Of a stretch of 38,646 bases of DNA, positions 8,144 to 17,500 are shown one piece after another. Numbering within the stretch: position 1 is the first letter of the stretch; each line of letters begins with the position of its first letter. The stretch lies in the NCBI GenBank assembly GCA_015490175.1, contig WFYJ01000047.1:1-38646 (forward strand), written 5' to 3'. The stretch comes from Saprospiraceae bacterium (GTDB lineage Bacteria > Bacteroidota > Bacteroidia > Chitinophagales > Saprospiraceae). The notes under the pieces were generated by a model. It worked only from the letters and a program-made list of their open reading frames with translations, made no database searches and was not told the origin of the DNA. The position numbers were made by a program, and so were the translations under genes.

Positions 8144-8352
8144 GGTTGAGGGGGTAGCGTTGAGGGTTGAGGGTTTAGAGTTTAGAGTTTAGAGTTTAGA
8201 GTTTAAAGTTTTTCTTGTTGATTATCAGTGTTTTGTAAAATCATCGGTTCTTCGGTTCCTCTCTCATTGAAACCGCAGCCTTCGGCCGCAGCGCTGACGC
8301 AGTTTGCGCAGTTGGTCACTCCCTCACTCCATCTCTCTTCTCTCCATCTCAG
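8144..8352 (+). repeat. Composite dispersed repeat, copy B
   Basis: A heptamer array runs from 8160 to 8208: TTGAGGG twice, TTTAGAG four times, TTTAAAG once. Then come a T-tract, TTGATTATCAG, AAATCATCGGTTCTTCGG, a short 8-bp-period array, and CATTGAAACCGCAGCC with CTTCGGCCGCAG and GACGCAGTTTGCGCAG. A GA/CT-rich tail (8319-8352) follows; its complement resembles 19580-19632. It fills most of the 8072-8453 gap. Confidence 0.8.
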
Positions 8353-8422
8353 AAAATCGTCCATCGTCAATAATTCCCCAACCGAATTGCGTTGGGTATA
8401 AAGGGGGGTGCGCAAAGTATTT

Positions 8423-8445
8423 CACCAAACCAAACCAAACCAAAC
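8423..8445 (+). repeat. CCAAA pentamer microsatellite in a 5' leader
   Basis: About four tandem CCAAA units lie just upstream of the ATG at 8454. They fall where the 5' leader of the small membrane protein gene should be, so slippage could change the spacing. Confidence 0.6.
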
Positions 8446-8453
8446 ACGAACTC

Positions 8454-8834
8454 ATGACCTTCGCGAAATTGCTCTTGCAGATTGTGCTCACGCTCGTGTT
8501 GTCGGCTCTTTTTCAATGGTACCTGCCCTGGTGGGCGCTGGCCGGTGCGGCGGCGATCGTGGCTGCCTGGTTTGCCTGGCCGCGCGTATGGTGGCCAGTG
8601 CTTGCGGGCTTTCTGGCCGGCGCCATTTTGTGGGGCGAGTATGCCTGGTTGCTCGACTGGCAGAACGAACACATCCTCAGTGGGCGCATGGGTGCCCTGC
8701 TGGGCGATTTGAGTGGCATGCAGTTGATCTTGGTGACGGCCCTTCTGGGGGGGCTGACAGCGGCGCTGGGTGCCTGGGTGGGATACGAGGCCCAACGCCT
8801 GTGGCGAACTGCTGAAAGTCGGCCAGGCGCCTGA
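8454..8834 (+). CDS. Small integral membrane protein, unrecognised
   Basis: This is a 126-residue protein starting at ATG 8454 (MTFAKLLLQIVLTLVLSALF). The frame is open further upstream, but that part runs through the repeat element and does not look like protein. There are about four membrane segments: residues 4-20, 24-40, 44-62 and 82-105. The Trp/Leu/Ala-rich sequence (WYLPWWALAGAAAIVAAWF) shows no catalytic motif, and I recognise no family. The next gene, also a small membrane protein, starts 82 bases later on the same strand, so the two may be co-transcribed. Confidence 0.6.
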   Translation: MTFAKLLLQIVLTLVLSALFQWYLPWWALAGAAAIVAAWFAWPRVWWPVLAGFLAGAILWGEYAWLLDWQNEHILSGRMGALLGDLSGMQLILVTALLGGLTAALGAWVGYEAQRLWRTAESRPGA

Positions 8835-8916
8835 TTGGTCTGGCAATGAGAGACGATGGTCGAAACTTTTTTCCCGGACAGGCCGGGTGCTGTTTTTTGC
8901 GTCCAAACGAAGCGAT

Positions 8917-9315
8917 ATGGACGATCAACGCCTGTACAAGGAAGCAAGAAAACGGGTCAAACAGAAGAAAGAGTTTTACCAGAATCTGACTTCCTACGTC
9001 TGCGTGATGCCCTTTCTCATCGCGCTGAACCTCTATACGTCGCCGCAGCACTGGTGGTTCATCTATCCCATGCTGGGGTGGGGCATGGGCCTGGCCATGC
9101 ACTATTTCAAGGTCTTTGGTTGGCCGGGAGCGCCCTACCAGTCGCCCGAGTGGGAGGAGCGCGAAATCGAGCGCGAGTTGCGCCGCATGTCGGGGCGTAG
9201 GCGCCGTTCCCTGCCCCCTGCCAGTGAAAAGGAAGACCTGCTCAGCGAGCTGGACCGCCGGCTCGAGGCCGAAAAAGTCAAACAAAAACCCTATGACGAT
9301 TCGGATCTGGTGTGA
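8917..9315 (+). CDS. 2TM domain-containing protein
   Basis: This is a 132-residue protein starting at ATG 8917 (MDDQRLYKEARKRVKQKKEF). A charged N-terminal helix is followed by two membrane segments (about residues 22-38 and 46-62), then a long charged, probably helical tail (EWEEREIERELRRMSGRRRR, EKEDLLSELDRRLEAEK). This layout, with YxEARKRVxxKKxFY then two helices around HWWFIYPMLGWGMGLAMHYF, matches the 2TM domain family. That domain occurs alone or fused to LytTR regulators in Bacteroidota. Its role is unknown, probably a membrane-bound protein interaction. An upstream in-frame start at 8770 would overlap the preceding gene and is unlikely. Confidence 0.8.
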   Translation: MDDQRLYKEARKRVKQKKEFYQNLTSYVCVMPFLIALNLYTSPQHWWFIYPMLGWGMGLAMHYFKVFGWPGAPYQSPEWEEREIERELRRMSGRRRRSLPPASEKEDLLSELDRRLEAEKVKQKPYDDSDLV

Positions 9316-9394
9316 GCAGGGCCAGCCGGATTGAGCTTCGTTTTTTCCTTCCCAAGAAACGGCCTGAGCTGACGCATGGTTGGAGGGCGTTGTG

Positions 9395-9402
9395 TAAGTT
9401 TG
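9395..9402 (+). promoter_or_regulatory. -7 element TAAGTTTG for the aminotransferase gene
   Basis: TAAGTTTG fits TAnnTTTG, with transcription expected near 9409, about 14 bases before ATG 9423. The only nearby TTG (9380-9382) is too close for a standard -33 element. The position also supports 9423 over the earlier frame opening at 9312. Confidence 0.45.
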
Positions 9403-9422
9403 CGCCCACGAACAAAAGCCAC

Positions 9423-10637
9423 ATGCGCATGAGCTCCGATACCTTCCCGCCCGTTTCGCGCCTGGTGCGCAACATGAACGAGAGCGCTACCATCAAGATG
9501 GCCCAGATGGCGCGCGACCTTGCCGCCCGGGGGCATCACGTCATCAGCCTGAGCCTGGGCGAGCCGGACTTCGACACCCCCGACCACATCAAACAGGCCG
9601 CCAAAGAGGCGCTGGACGCCGGCTACACCAAATACACGCCCGTGCCCGGCCTGCCCGAGCTGCGCCAGGCCATCGTCGAAAAGTTTCGGCGCGACAACGG
9701 CCTCGAGTTCGATGTCAACCAGATCGTGGTGTCCAACGGCGCCAAGCAATGCATCGCCAATATCTGTCTGGCGCTGCTCGACGAGGGCGACGAGGTGATA
9801 CTGTTCACTCCCTACTGGGTGTCGTATTACGAGATCGTGCGCATGACCGGCGCCGTGCCGGTATGCGTGGCTGCCGGCGTCGAACAGGACTTCAAGGTGA
9901 CGCCCGAGCAGGTAGCCGAAGCCATCACGCCGCGCACGAGGATGGTGCTGTTCAGCTCGCCCTGCAATCCCACCGGCTCGGTCTATTCGAAAGAGGAGCT
10001 CTACGCCATTGCCGATGTGCTGGCCGGGCACGAACAGATCATCGTGGTGTCCGACGAGATCTACGAGTACATCAACTTTGTGGGCAGCCATGCCAGCATC
10101 GGCACCCATCCGGGCATCAAGGATCGCACGGTGACGGTCAACGGCTTTGCCAAAGGTTTTGCCATGACGGGCTGGCGCCTCGGCTACATGGGTGCGCCGC
10201 TGTGGCTGGCCAAGGCTTGCGCCAAAATCCAGGGACAGTTCACGTCGGGCGCCAACGCCTTCGGCCAGAAGGCCGGCGCCGTGGCACTCACTTCCGACAT
10301 GACGCCCACCTGGCAAATGCGCGATGCCTTCAGGAAGCGCCGCGACCTGGTGGTCGGCCTGCTGCGCCAGATACCGGGCCTGAAGGTCAACGTGCCGCAA
10401 GGGGCCTTCTACGCCTTTCCCGATGTGAGCGACTATTTCGGCAAGTCCTTTAACGGGCAGACCATCCGCAATGCCGACGACCTGGCCGAATACCTGCTGG
10501 CCGAGGCGCACGTGGCCACTGTGTCGGGGGCGGCCTTTGGCGCGCCCGAGTGCCTGCGCCTCTCTTTCGCGGCCTCTGAAGCGGACCTGACGGAGGCCTG
10601 CCGGCGCATCAAAGAAGCCCTCGGCAAGCTGGGCTGA
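9423..10637 (+). CDS. Pyridoxal phosphate-dependent aminotransferase, aspartate aminotransferase type
   Basis: This 404-residue cytosolic enzyme belongs to the class I/II aminotransferases, subgroup Ib, and probably interconverts aspartate and oxaloacetate with 2-oxoglutarate. Visible motifs are SLGEPDFDTP near the N-terminus, YTKYTPVPGLPELRQAI, SSPCNPTGSVYS (substrate/PLP Asn), VVSDEIYEYI (PLP-pyridine Asp), and NGFAKGFAMTGWRLGY with the Schiff-base Lys at residue 244. AAFGAPECLRLSFA carries the C-terminal substrate Arg. Length is normal. A second ATG at 9429 is equally possible. It has its own -7 element and a GC-rich hairpin after the stop. Exact substrate is inferred. Confidence 0.9.
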   Translation: MRMSSDTFPPVSRLVRNMNESATIKMAQMARDLAARGHHVISLSLGEPDFDTPDHIKQAAKEALDAGYTKYTPVPGLPELRQAIVEKFRRDNGLEFDVNQIVVSNGAKQCIANICLALLDEGDEVILFTPYWVSYYEIVRMTGAVPVCVAAGVEQDFKVTPEQVAEAITPRTRMVLFSSPCNPTGSVYSKEELYAIADVLAGHEQIIVVSDEIYEYINFVGSHASIGTHPGIKDRTVTVNGFAKGFAMTGWRLGYMGAPLWLAKACAKIQGQFTSGANAFGQKAGAVALTSDMTPTWQMRDAFRKRRDLVVGLLRQIPGLKVNVPQGAFYAFPDVSDYFGKSFNGQTIRNADDLAEYLLAEAHVATVSGAAFGAPECLRLSFAASEADLTEACRRIKEALGKLG

Positions 10638-10657
10638 GTGCGGCGTTTTTGTTTCAT

Positions 10658-10677
10658 GGCCGGCTTGCCCGGCCTTT
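10658..10677 (+). terminator. GC-rich hairpin between convergent genes
   Basis: GGCCGG (10658-10663) pairs with CCGGCC (10669-10674) around CTTGC and is followed by TTT. It fills the 39-base gap between the aminotransferase stop and the convergent M20 gene, so it probably works for both strands. Confidence 0.55.
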
Positions 10678-12218
10678 CACTCCATTGGCACGGTCAGCAG
10701 GGCCAGCATGGTCTGAATGCCCTCGACGAAGTTGCCCAGCCGCAGGTTCTCGTTGGGGCTGTGCTGGTTGTTGTCGGCATTGACGGTAGGCACCGTGACC
10801 GCCGGGATACCCAGTGTTTCCACAAACGGCGCGATGGGGATGGATCCGCCGCTGGTGCGCTTCATGACGGGCGGCTCGCCAAAGGCGGTGGTCAGTGCAT
10901 GGGCCAGCCATTGGCCCACGGGGCTGTCCATCTCGGTACGGAAAGCGCGATACGAGATGCGCGATTCGAAGCGGCACAGGCGAGGGCACTGCTGTCGCTC
11001 CTCGTCGGTGGGCTCGTGGTCGAGAATGCAGTAGCCCTGCCGGGCGATGTGGTCGCGCACCAAACCGATGAGGCGCTCCGGATCCGATTCCTTCACGAGG
11101 CGAATGTCGATCTCCGCCACGGCCCTGTCGGGCACGATGGTGCGCACCTTGTCGCCCACCCAGCCACTGGCCATGCCGCGCACGTTGAGCGAGGGGTATT
11201 GCAGGGCTTCCTGCAAGGTGCCCCCCACTTTTTCCGCTTCCGCAAAACCCAGCTTGCGCTTCAGCGCATCTTCGTCGTCGGGTACCCGGGCCAGCATCGC
11301 CTTCACCTCTTCCGTCAGCTCGATGCCGTCGTAAAAGCCTGGAATGCTGACGCGACCATCCTCGTCTTTCATGCTTGCCAGCAAATGCGCCAGGCGGAAG
11401 GCCGGATTGGGGGCCCAGTTGCCGTAGTGGCCCGAGTGCAGCGGCGCGCGGGGGCCGTACACCGTCAGCGTGATGGTGGCGATGCCGCGCGCCCCGAACG
11501 AGAGGGTAGGGCGGTTGGAAGGGTAGTGGCGCGGCCCGTCGAGGATGAGCAGCGCATCGGCGGCGAGCAAGTCTTTGTATTTCGGTACGGCGGGGGGCAG
11601 GTGTTTCGAGCCTTGTTCCTCCTCGAAGTCGAGAATGTACTTGATGTTGATCGCGGGTTGAATGCCCTGTGCGGCCAAGGCGTCGAGTGCCGCGAGGAAC
11701 ATCATCACCGGCCCTTTGTCGTCGGATGCCGAGCGGGCGAAGATGCGCCATTCGGGATCGAGGCCTCGCGATTCGATCCAGTCGAAGGGGATTGCTTCCC
11801 ATTCGCCATCGGCAGTGCGGCGCTTCAGTACCGGCTGCCACGGATCTTCCTGATTCCATTTCGAGGGATCTACGGGCTGGCCGTCCATGTGCGAGTAGAA
11901 GAGCACGGTGCGCGACGCAGCACGGACGACTTTTTCGCAAAGCAAAAGGGGCGGTCCGTCGGGCGCGGTGGCCAGTCGGCGCGTCCGGAAGCCACGCCGC
12001 GCAAAAGCCGCTTCGGCCCAGCGCACATTTGCTTCGATGTGTTCGGGGTAATGCGCATCGTTGGGTACCGATAGCATCTCTGTGAATTCCGGTATGGCTT
12101 TCACGGCCTGCGCGCGCGCCAAGGCCGCATAGTCAATGGACTCTGTGCGCTGGTGTTGGGCTTGTGCCTGAAGTGCCAGCATGGCAAGGACAAGCGCATG
12201 GATAAGGTGCTGTTTCAT
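10677..12218 (-). CDS. Secreted M20 family metallopeptidase (dipeptidase)
   Basis: This is a 513-residue zinc peptidase starting at ATG 12218. An upstream in-frame ATG (12254) would put 12 polar residues before the signal peptide and is rejected. The signal peptide is MKQHLIHALVLAMLALQAQA. Metal-site motifs are in the usual order: YSHMDGQPVD (His), RSASDDKGP (bridging Asp), LDFEEEQGS (catalytic and metal Glu), LILDGPR (Asp) and the final NNQHSPNENL (His). The central dimerisation insert includes TLTVYGPRAPLHSGHYGNWA, typical of the M20 dipeptidase/CNDP branch. It would cleave dipeptides in the periplasm or at the surface. It is convergent with the aminotransferase and divergent from the T9SS cargo gene. 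Confidence 0.9.
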   Translation of the reverse strand: MKQHLIHALVLAMLALQAQAQHQRTESIDYAALARAQAVKAIPEFTEMLSVPNDAHYPEHIEANVRWAEAAFARRGFRTRRLATAPDGPPLLLCEKVVRAASRTVLFYSHMDGQPVDPSKWNQEDPWQPVLKRRTADGEWEAIPFDWIESRGLDPEWRIFARSASDDKGPVMMFLAALDALAAQGIQPAINIKYILDFEEEQGSKHLPPAVPKYKDLLAADALLILDGPRHYPSNRPTLSFGARGIATITLTVYGPRAPLHSGHYGNWAPNPAFRLAHLLASMKDEDGRVSIPGFYDGIELTEEVKAMLARVPDDEDALKRKLGFAEAEKVGGTLQEALQYPSLNVRGMASGWVGDKVRTIVPDRAVAEIDIRLVKESDPERLIGLVRDHIARQGYCILDHEPTDEERQQCPRLCRFESRISYRAFRTEMDSPVGQWLAHALTTAFGEPPVMKRTSGGSIPIAPFVETLGIPAVTVPTVNADNNQHSPNENLRLGNFVEGIQTMLALLTVPME

Positions 12219-12317
12219 GGTCGGGTGATTTGTTGAGTGATGACGAAAAAACATTTGCTACGATCGAGGTATAGAGTGGCAATTTTAAAGGGAAAATGGG
12301 CAGATGTGGTGCGAAAA

Positions 12318-12347
12318 TTTGCCTGGAAGCGTCGATTGGGTATTTTG
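12318..12347 (+). promoter_or_regulatory. Candidate promoter TTTG-N19-TATTTTG for the type A cargo gene
   Basis: TTTG at 12318-12321 and TATTTTG at 12341-12347 are 19 bases apart, the right Bacteroidota spacing. The -7 box is one base short of TAnnTTTG. Transcription would begin near 12354, leaving about 25 bases before ATG 12380. Confidence 0.4.
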
Positions 12348-12379
12348 CCAACTCATTTTTTCACCAAAACAGGATCTGC

Positions 12380-14044
12380 ATGAACCGACTTTTTACTCTC
12401 TTGCTGCTTGTGGGACTGTGGAGCCCGCTGCTCATGGCGCAGGCCCCGGAAAACGACAGCTGCCAGAACGCCATTCCCGTGTTGGCCGGCGACACCGTGG
12501 CTTTCTCGACCATAGATGCCACCTGGGAAGGTCCTTTCCATCCCGACAACCCCTGCTCGACCGACAATGACACCATCTTCCACGACATCTGGTATGTGTG
12601 GACGGCCGAATGGGACGGTCAGGCTATCTGGACCATGTGCGGTACGGCCGACTTCGACACGCGTATTGCGGTGTACAAGCCGGGGTTGACCTGTCCCTTT
12701 GGACCCGATGACCTGCTCACCTGCAACGAAGACGGGCCCGGCTGTGCCGGCTTTACATCGGAAGTGGTTTGGGACGTCGTGGCTGGCCAGACCTACTACC
12801 TCCGATTGGGTGGCTATGGAGGCGAATCGGGCACGGGCACCTTCGTGATTGCCCCCTATGTGCCGCCGGCCGGCCCGCCGAGCAACGACTGCGAGAATGC
12901 CACTGTGATCGGGCTGGTGGAAGGCTACGAGTTCGACAACCTCGATGCCACCACCGACGGCCCCGAACACCCGGGCAATCCCTGCTTCGGCTTTGGCGAC
13001 AACACCGTACAGGCCGATATCTGGTACAGCTTCACACCTGATTTCACCGGTACGGTGCTCTGGACGGGGTGCAACACCGCTTCTTTCGACACGCGTCTGG
13101 CCGTCTATGGCCCCGATGCCAGTTGCCCGCCCACCGATGCCGACCTGTACGAGTGCAACGACGACGGCCCGGGCTGTTCGGGCTTCACCTCGGAGCTCTA
13201 CTTCGATGTGGAAGCGGGCAAGACCTATCTGCTCCGTCTGGGCGGCTTTGGGGGCGACCAGGGGGTAGGCACCTTCGATCTGGTCGAGTTCGTGCCGCCC
13301 GAGCCGCCTGCCAACGACCTGTGTGAAAATGCCGACACAGCCTGGATCATCACGGCCCAGCAGGCCGACGACCTCGACGTAACCCACTCCGGAACCACCG
13401 AGCACGCCGATTTCAATCCCGACCAGTTCCTTTTCCCCGTCTGTCTGGGCAACCAGACGGGGGGAGAGTTTGCCACGGTGTGGTACAAGTTCAACAGCCT
13501 GGGCAATACCGAGATCGAAATCCGCGTGAGCGCCGTGACGCCCGGCGCCGAGTTCTACGTCGATCTGTGGCAGAGCTGTACCGAGATGGTGGATACCTCG
13601 GTCATCACCGACAACTGCCTGTTCGTGTCGGTGGATGAACCCTATGTGGTGGACACCTTCTCCAACCTGCCGCCCGAACCCACCGAGTTCTACATCCGCG
13701 TGACGACCCGCCTGACGACAGACCTGCCGGGCGAGTTTTTCTTCCAGCTCGTGGGCGACATCACCACCGGCACCGAAGAGCCGGTATTCCCGGGGCGCGT
13801 CCTCGTGGCGCCCAATCCCACTACGGATTTCGTCAACCTCTACCTCAATCTCGAAGATCGGAAAGAGGTGACCTACCGCCTCATGGACGCCCTCGGCCGT
13901 GAAGTGTGGCGTTTGCCGAAAGGCGTATTGCCTGCCGGCGAGCATTCCGAACGCATCGCTCTGGATGGCGTACCGCAAGGGGTGTACTTCCTGCTCGTGG
14001 AAGCCGACGGTGCGTTGAAAACACAACGACTCGTCAAACATTGA
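12380..14044 (+). CDS. Secreted PPC-like repeat protein with T9SS type A sorting domain
   Basis: This is a 554-residue exported protein. I chose ATG 12380 because it gives a signal peptide (MNRLFTLLLLVGLWSPLLMA). Two similar beta-sandwich repeats of about 140 residues follow (about 25-150 and 165-305). Each runs from NDxCxNA through IWYxxTxxxxG, CxTAxFDTRxAVY, CNxDGPGCxGFTSE to YLRLGGxGG, and each has a fixed set of cysteines; they resemble bacterial pre-peptidase C-terminal (PPC) domains. A more distant third copy (about 310-460) starts NDLCENADTAW. The last 80 residues are a type A sorting domain: VAPNPTTDFVNLYL, YRLMDALGREVWRL, GVYFLLVEADGALKTQRLVK. So it is a type IX secretion cargo, attached or released at the surface. 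No enzyme domain is visible; a binding role is inferred. Confidence 0.8.
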   Translation: MNRLFTLLLLVGLWSPLLMAQAPENDSCQNAIPVLAGDTVAFSTIDATWEGPFHPDNPCSTDNDTIFHDIWYVWTAEWDGQAIWTMCGTADFDTRIAVYKPGLTCPFGPDDLLTCNEDGPGCAGFTSEVVWDVVAGQTYYLRLGGYGGESGTGTFVIAPYVPPAGPPSNDCENATVIGLVEGYEFDNLDATTDGPEHPGNPCFGFGDNTVQADIWYSFTPDFTGTVLWTGCNTASFDTRLAVYGPDASCPPTDADLYECNDDGPGCSGFTSELYFDVEAGKTYLLRLGGFGGDQGVGTFDLVEFVPPEPPANDLCENADTAWIITAQQADDLDVTHSGTTEHADFNPDQFLFPVCLGNQTGGEFATVWYKFNSLGNTEIEIRVSAVTPGAEFYVDLWQSCTEMVDTSVITDNCLFVSVDEPYVVDTFSNLPPEPTEFYIRVTTRLTTDLPGEFFFQLVGDITTGTEEPVFPGRVLVAPNPTTDFVNLYLNLEDRKEVTYRLMDALGREVWRLPKGVLPAGEHSERIALDGVPQGVYFLLVEADGALKTQRLVKH

Positions 14045-14067
14045 TCTGACCACTGCACGTCGATGTC

Positions 14068-14103
14068 AAAAGCGGCTGGAGGGGGCTTCCCTTCAGCCGC
14101 TTT
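14068..14103 (+). terminator. Strong intrinsic terminator after the type A cargo gene
   Basis: AAAGCGGCTGGAGGG pairs with CCCTTCAGCCGCTTT in about 15 bp with a tiny loop (GGCTT). It runs into TTTCCTTT and starts 24 bases after the stop. Confidence 0.8.
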
Positions 14104-14187
14104 CCTTTGCGCATTTTCCGCGTATGCAACGCACTGGACATTTGTGCAGTTTTTCGGGAAACCAGGACAATAAAAAATGAATATGTG

Positions 14188-14218
14188 TTGGGACGGTGTC
14201 GCCCAAAAATTATATTTG
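14188..14218 (+). promoter_or_regulatory. Promoter TTG-N20-TATATTTG upstream of the SprB-like gene
   Basis: TTG (14188-14190) and TATATTTG (14211-14218) match both Bacteroidota elements with a 20-base spacer. Transcription should start near 14225, leaving about 290 bases of leader before ATG 14516, which is unusually long. Confidence 0.65.
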
Positions 14219-14515
14219 CCTTTGTCCTTGAAATCCTGCCCACGCACAAACGCTTCACCCCGGCATGGCCCAGGACAAAGCACGGATCGTGCTTGCCTGG
14301 ATGGTTTTCGGTTCGGTCAGAGGCCGATCCTCTTGCGCGGACCGAACAGGCCACCAGGGCATGAAAACCGGTTGCACGAATCTGTGCACCCAATCCGGCA
14401 CACTGGCTACTGACATTCGATCTCACCGCGAACGAATCATCCCCCCTCCCATGAACGAGCAGTTGCCCTGTGTGACTGAAAACCCCCTGTTGATTCGGAA
14501 AAACATCAGACGCTT
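14219..14515 (+). other. Long 5' leader of the SprB-like gene
   Basis: About 290 bases lie between the predicted start of transcription and ATG 14516, with no convincing gene. A frame at 14265-14519 (84 codons) ends in a TGA that overlaps the ATG (ATGA), but its sequence does not look like a conserved protein. The region could hold regulatory structure; I see no known riboswitch. Confidence 0.35.
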
Positions 14516-17500
14516 ATGAAGCGATGGTTTACTCTTTGGCTGTTGGTGTTCGGGAGTTTCGGAATGTTGGGTGCCCAGGCGATTCTCATGCAGAACGGAA
14601 CGGTCAACACCTGTTCCGGCTTTTTTCAGGATAGTGGCGGAGGCAACGGCGATTACGGCAATGACGAAAACTATACCCTCACGCTCTGCAGCGATGGCAC
14701 CTCGGGCACCCATGTACAGCTCACCTTTAACAATGTGGTCATCGCCCCCGGCGACGAACTGTGTTTCTACGACGGCACCGATACTTCGGCGCCCCTGCTG
14801 GCCTGTGCTTCCGAATTCGGGAGCAGCTCGGCTTTTATCATCCAGGCCACGGCCGCCAACCCGGGCGGTTGCCTGACCATCACTTTCGTTTCGGATGATG
14901 CGGGTACGGGTGCCGGCTGGAGTGCAGCCATCGAGTGCATTCCCTCCTGCCAGACGATCCTGGCGCAGCTCGACAGCACCCTGCCTGCCGCCATGCCCGC
15001 CGATACGGGCTGGATCGACATCTGCCCGGGCGACCGCGTCTTTTTCTGGGGGTCGGGCCAGTATCCGCAAAACGGCGTGGCCTACAACCATTCCGACTTC
15101 ACCAGTACTTTCGAATGGGACTTCGGCGATGGCACCTTCGGCGTGGGGCCCAATGTGACGCACGTGTACGACGAGCCGGGCGGCTACATCGTGCAGCTCA
15201 CCATCACCGATCAATTCGGTTGCCGCAACACCAATTTCATCTCGCAGCGGGTACGCGTCAGCACGCGGCCGCAATTCGTTTCGGGGCGCGAGGTGCCCCA
15301 GCAGATTTGCGTCGGCGATTCCATTGAGCTGAACGCCATGGTCAATCTGCTCGACAGCGCCCACAACGTGTCGGTGGCGCCCACCGAAGGCAGCTTCCTC
15401 GTGCAGGGCGTGCGCTCCGACTCGCTGCCGCTACCCGACGGCGACGGCACCTCCTACATGACCAGCATCACCTTTACCGATTTTGCGCCGGGGCAGGTGC
15501 TCACCGACATCAACGACCTGCTCGGCATCTGCGTCAACATGGAACACAGTTGGATGCGCGACCTGCAGATCTCGATCGAGTGCCCCAACGGCACTTCCGT
15601 CATCCTGCACGACCATCCCGGCCAGGTAGGCGGCGAGGTGTTCCTCGGCGAGCCCTTCGAGGCGGACGAAGGGCTCATCCCGCCCATTCCGGGCGTGGGC
15701 TACGATTACTGCTGGACGCCCAATGCCCCCAACCCCACCTGGATACAGTATGCCAACATGTACAATCCGCAAACGCTGCCGCCGGGCGACTACAGCAGTT
15801 ACGAGCCCCTGGAAAACCTCATCGGCTGCCCCTTGAACGGCGAATGGACGATCACCGTGCAGGACCTCTGGGCCATAGATAACGGATACATTTTCTCATG
15901 GGGCATCAACTTCAATCCCGATCTGTATCCCAGTATCGAGACGTTTACGCCGCAAATCGTCAGTTACGAGTGGCTCGACCACCCTTCCATTTTTTTCATG
16001 GATCAGGACTCCATCGCTGCCTCGCCCCAGAGCGCCGGCACGGCGAGCTATACCTTCCGTCTGACCGATGATTTCGGTTGTGCCTGGGATACCATGTTCC
16101 AGATACAGGTGCTTCCGCAAACGCATCCCGATTGCCGCTCCTGCACCCAGTTGCTCACGCCCCAGCCCGACACTTCCATTTGCGTAGGCGAGTCGGTGGC
16201 GCTCGACGCGACGGGCTACGTGCAGATGAGCGATACCATCACCTTCGAAGCCTATCCCAATGCCGAATTCAATGCCGGCGACCATCCGGCCAATAATCCA
16301 CTGGTAAGCGAGGTGGACGTCAACTCCATCTTCCCGCTCAGCCTGTCCAATCCACAGCAGCAGCTCGTCAGGGTGTGCGTGGACATAGAAACCGATTTTG
16401 CCAGCGACATACGCATGCGCCTGCGGGCGCCCGATGGCACCGTCATTCCCCTTGCGGAAAATGTCGGGGGCAGCGGCGACGACTTCAAGCAGACGTGTTT
16501 CGTGACCACGCCTTTTGCGCCACCCATCAGTAGTGGATCGCCGCCTTTTACCGGAAACTTTGCCCCGCAGGGCAACTGGACCGACCTGGCCGGCGCGCCC
16601 ACCAACGGCAAGTGGGCCTTGCTCGTGTCCGATGATTTTGGCCTGACCACCAACAGCCTCCTACGCTGGTGGAGCATCTCCTTCATCGCTACCAACGATA
16701 TCAGCTACCTGTGGTCGCCCATCACCGACCTGAGCTGCTTCACCTGCCCCGATCCGGTGGCCACGCCCATGAGCGATGCCACCTATGTGGTCAGCGCCGT
16801 GGACAACTACGGATGTGCTGCGGCCGATACCGTCCAGCTCTTCACATTTGGTACGTTGCCGGCACCCGAGGTGAGCTGTTTCGAGCTGGTGCCCGGCACC
16901 CTGCAGTTCGATTGGACCGATGTGGTGCCCGGCTATTCCTACCAGGTGAGCACCGATGGCGTCAACTGGGAGCCGCCCAACAACGGCCCCCTGTCGCATG
17001 TGCTCAGCGGGATTCCCAGCGGTGCTTCGGCCACTTTGTACGTCCGAGCCGAGGCGCAGAGCAGTTTCTGTGGGGTCGAAACGGGCGAGGCCTCCTGCCT
17101 TACCCAGTGTCAGCTCTTTGCTGACCAGGATGCCGCCAGCAAGCTCGAAGTGAGCTGTGCGGGTGCCTGCGATGCCGTGCTCGACCTGAATGTCTATCAG
17201 TCCTACGCGCCGCTGACGTACGTACTGCGCAATCTCGACGACGGCACGCAAACGACCTACACCGAAGAGCCCATCACCGGCCTGTGCGCCGGCAACTATG
17301 CCCTGTACGTGAGCGACCTGTACGATTGTGCCGACACGCTGTTCTTCGCGGTGACGGAACCGGAGCCGATAGTGGCCACCTGGGACGTGGTCGAAAACCT
17401 GTGTTATGGCGATTCCGCGGCGGTCATTTCGGTAATGGTGGAAGGAGGCACCGCGCCTTGGTCCTACCTCTGGAATACGGGCCACACCGCCTCGAAAGTG

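Noticed and set aside
8160-8208. Heptamer array TTGAGGG/TTTAGAG considered as telomere-like sequence
   Set aside because: The resemblance to TTTAGGG is superficial; the array is internal, short and part of a larger bacterial element.
14265-14519. 84-codon frame in the leader of the adhesin gene as a real gene
   Set aside because: Its composition and sequence show no protein character; only its overlap with the start codon is notable.
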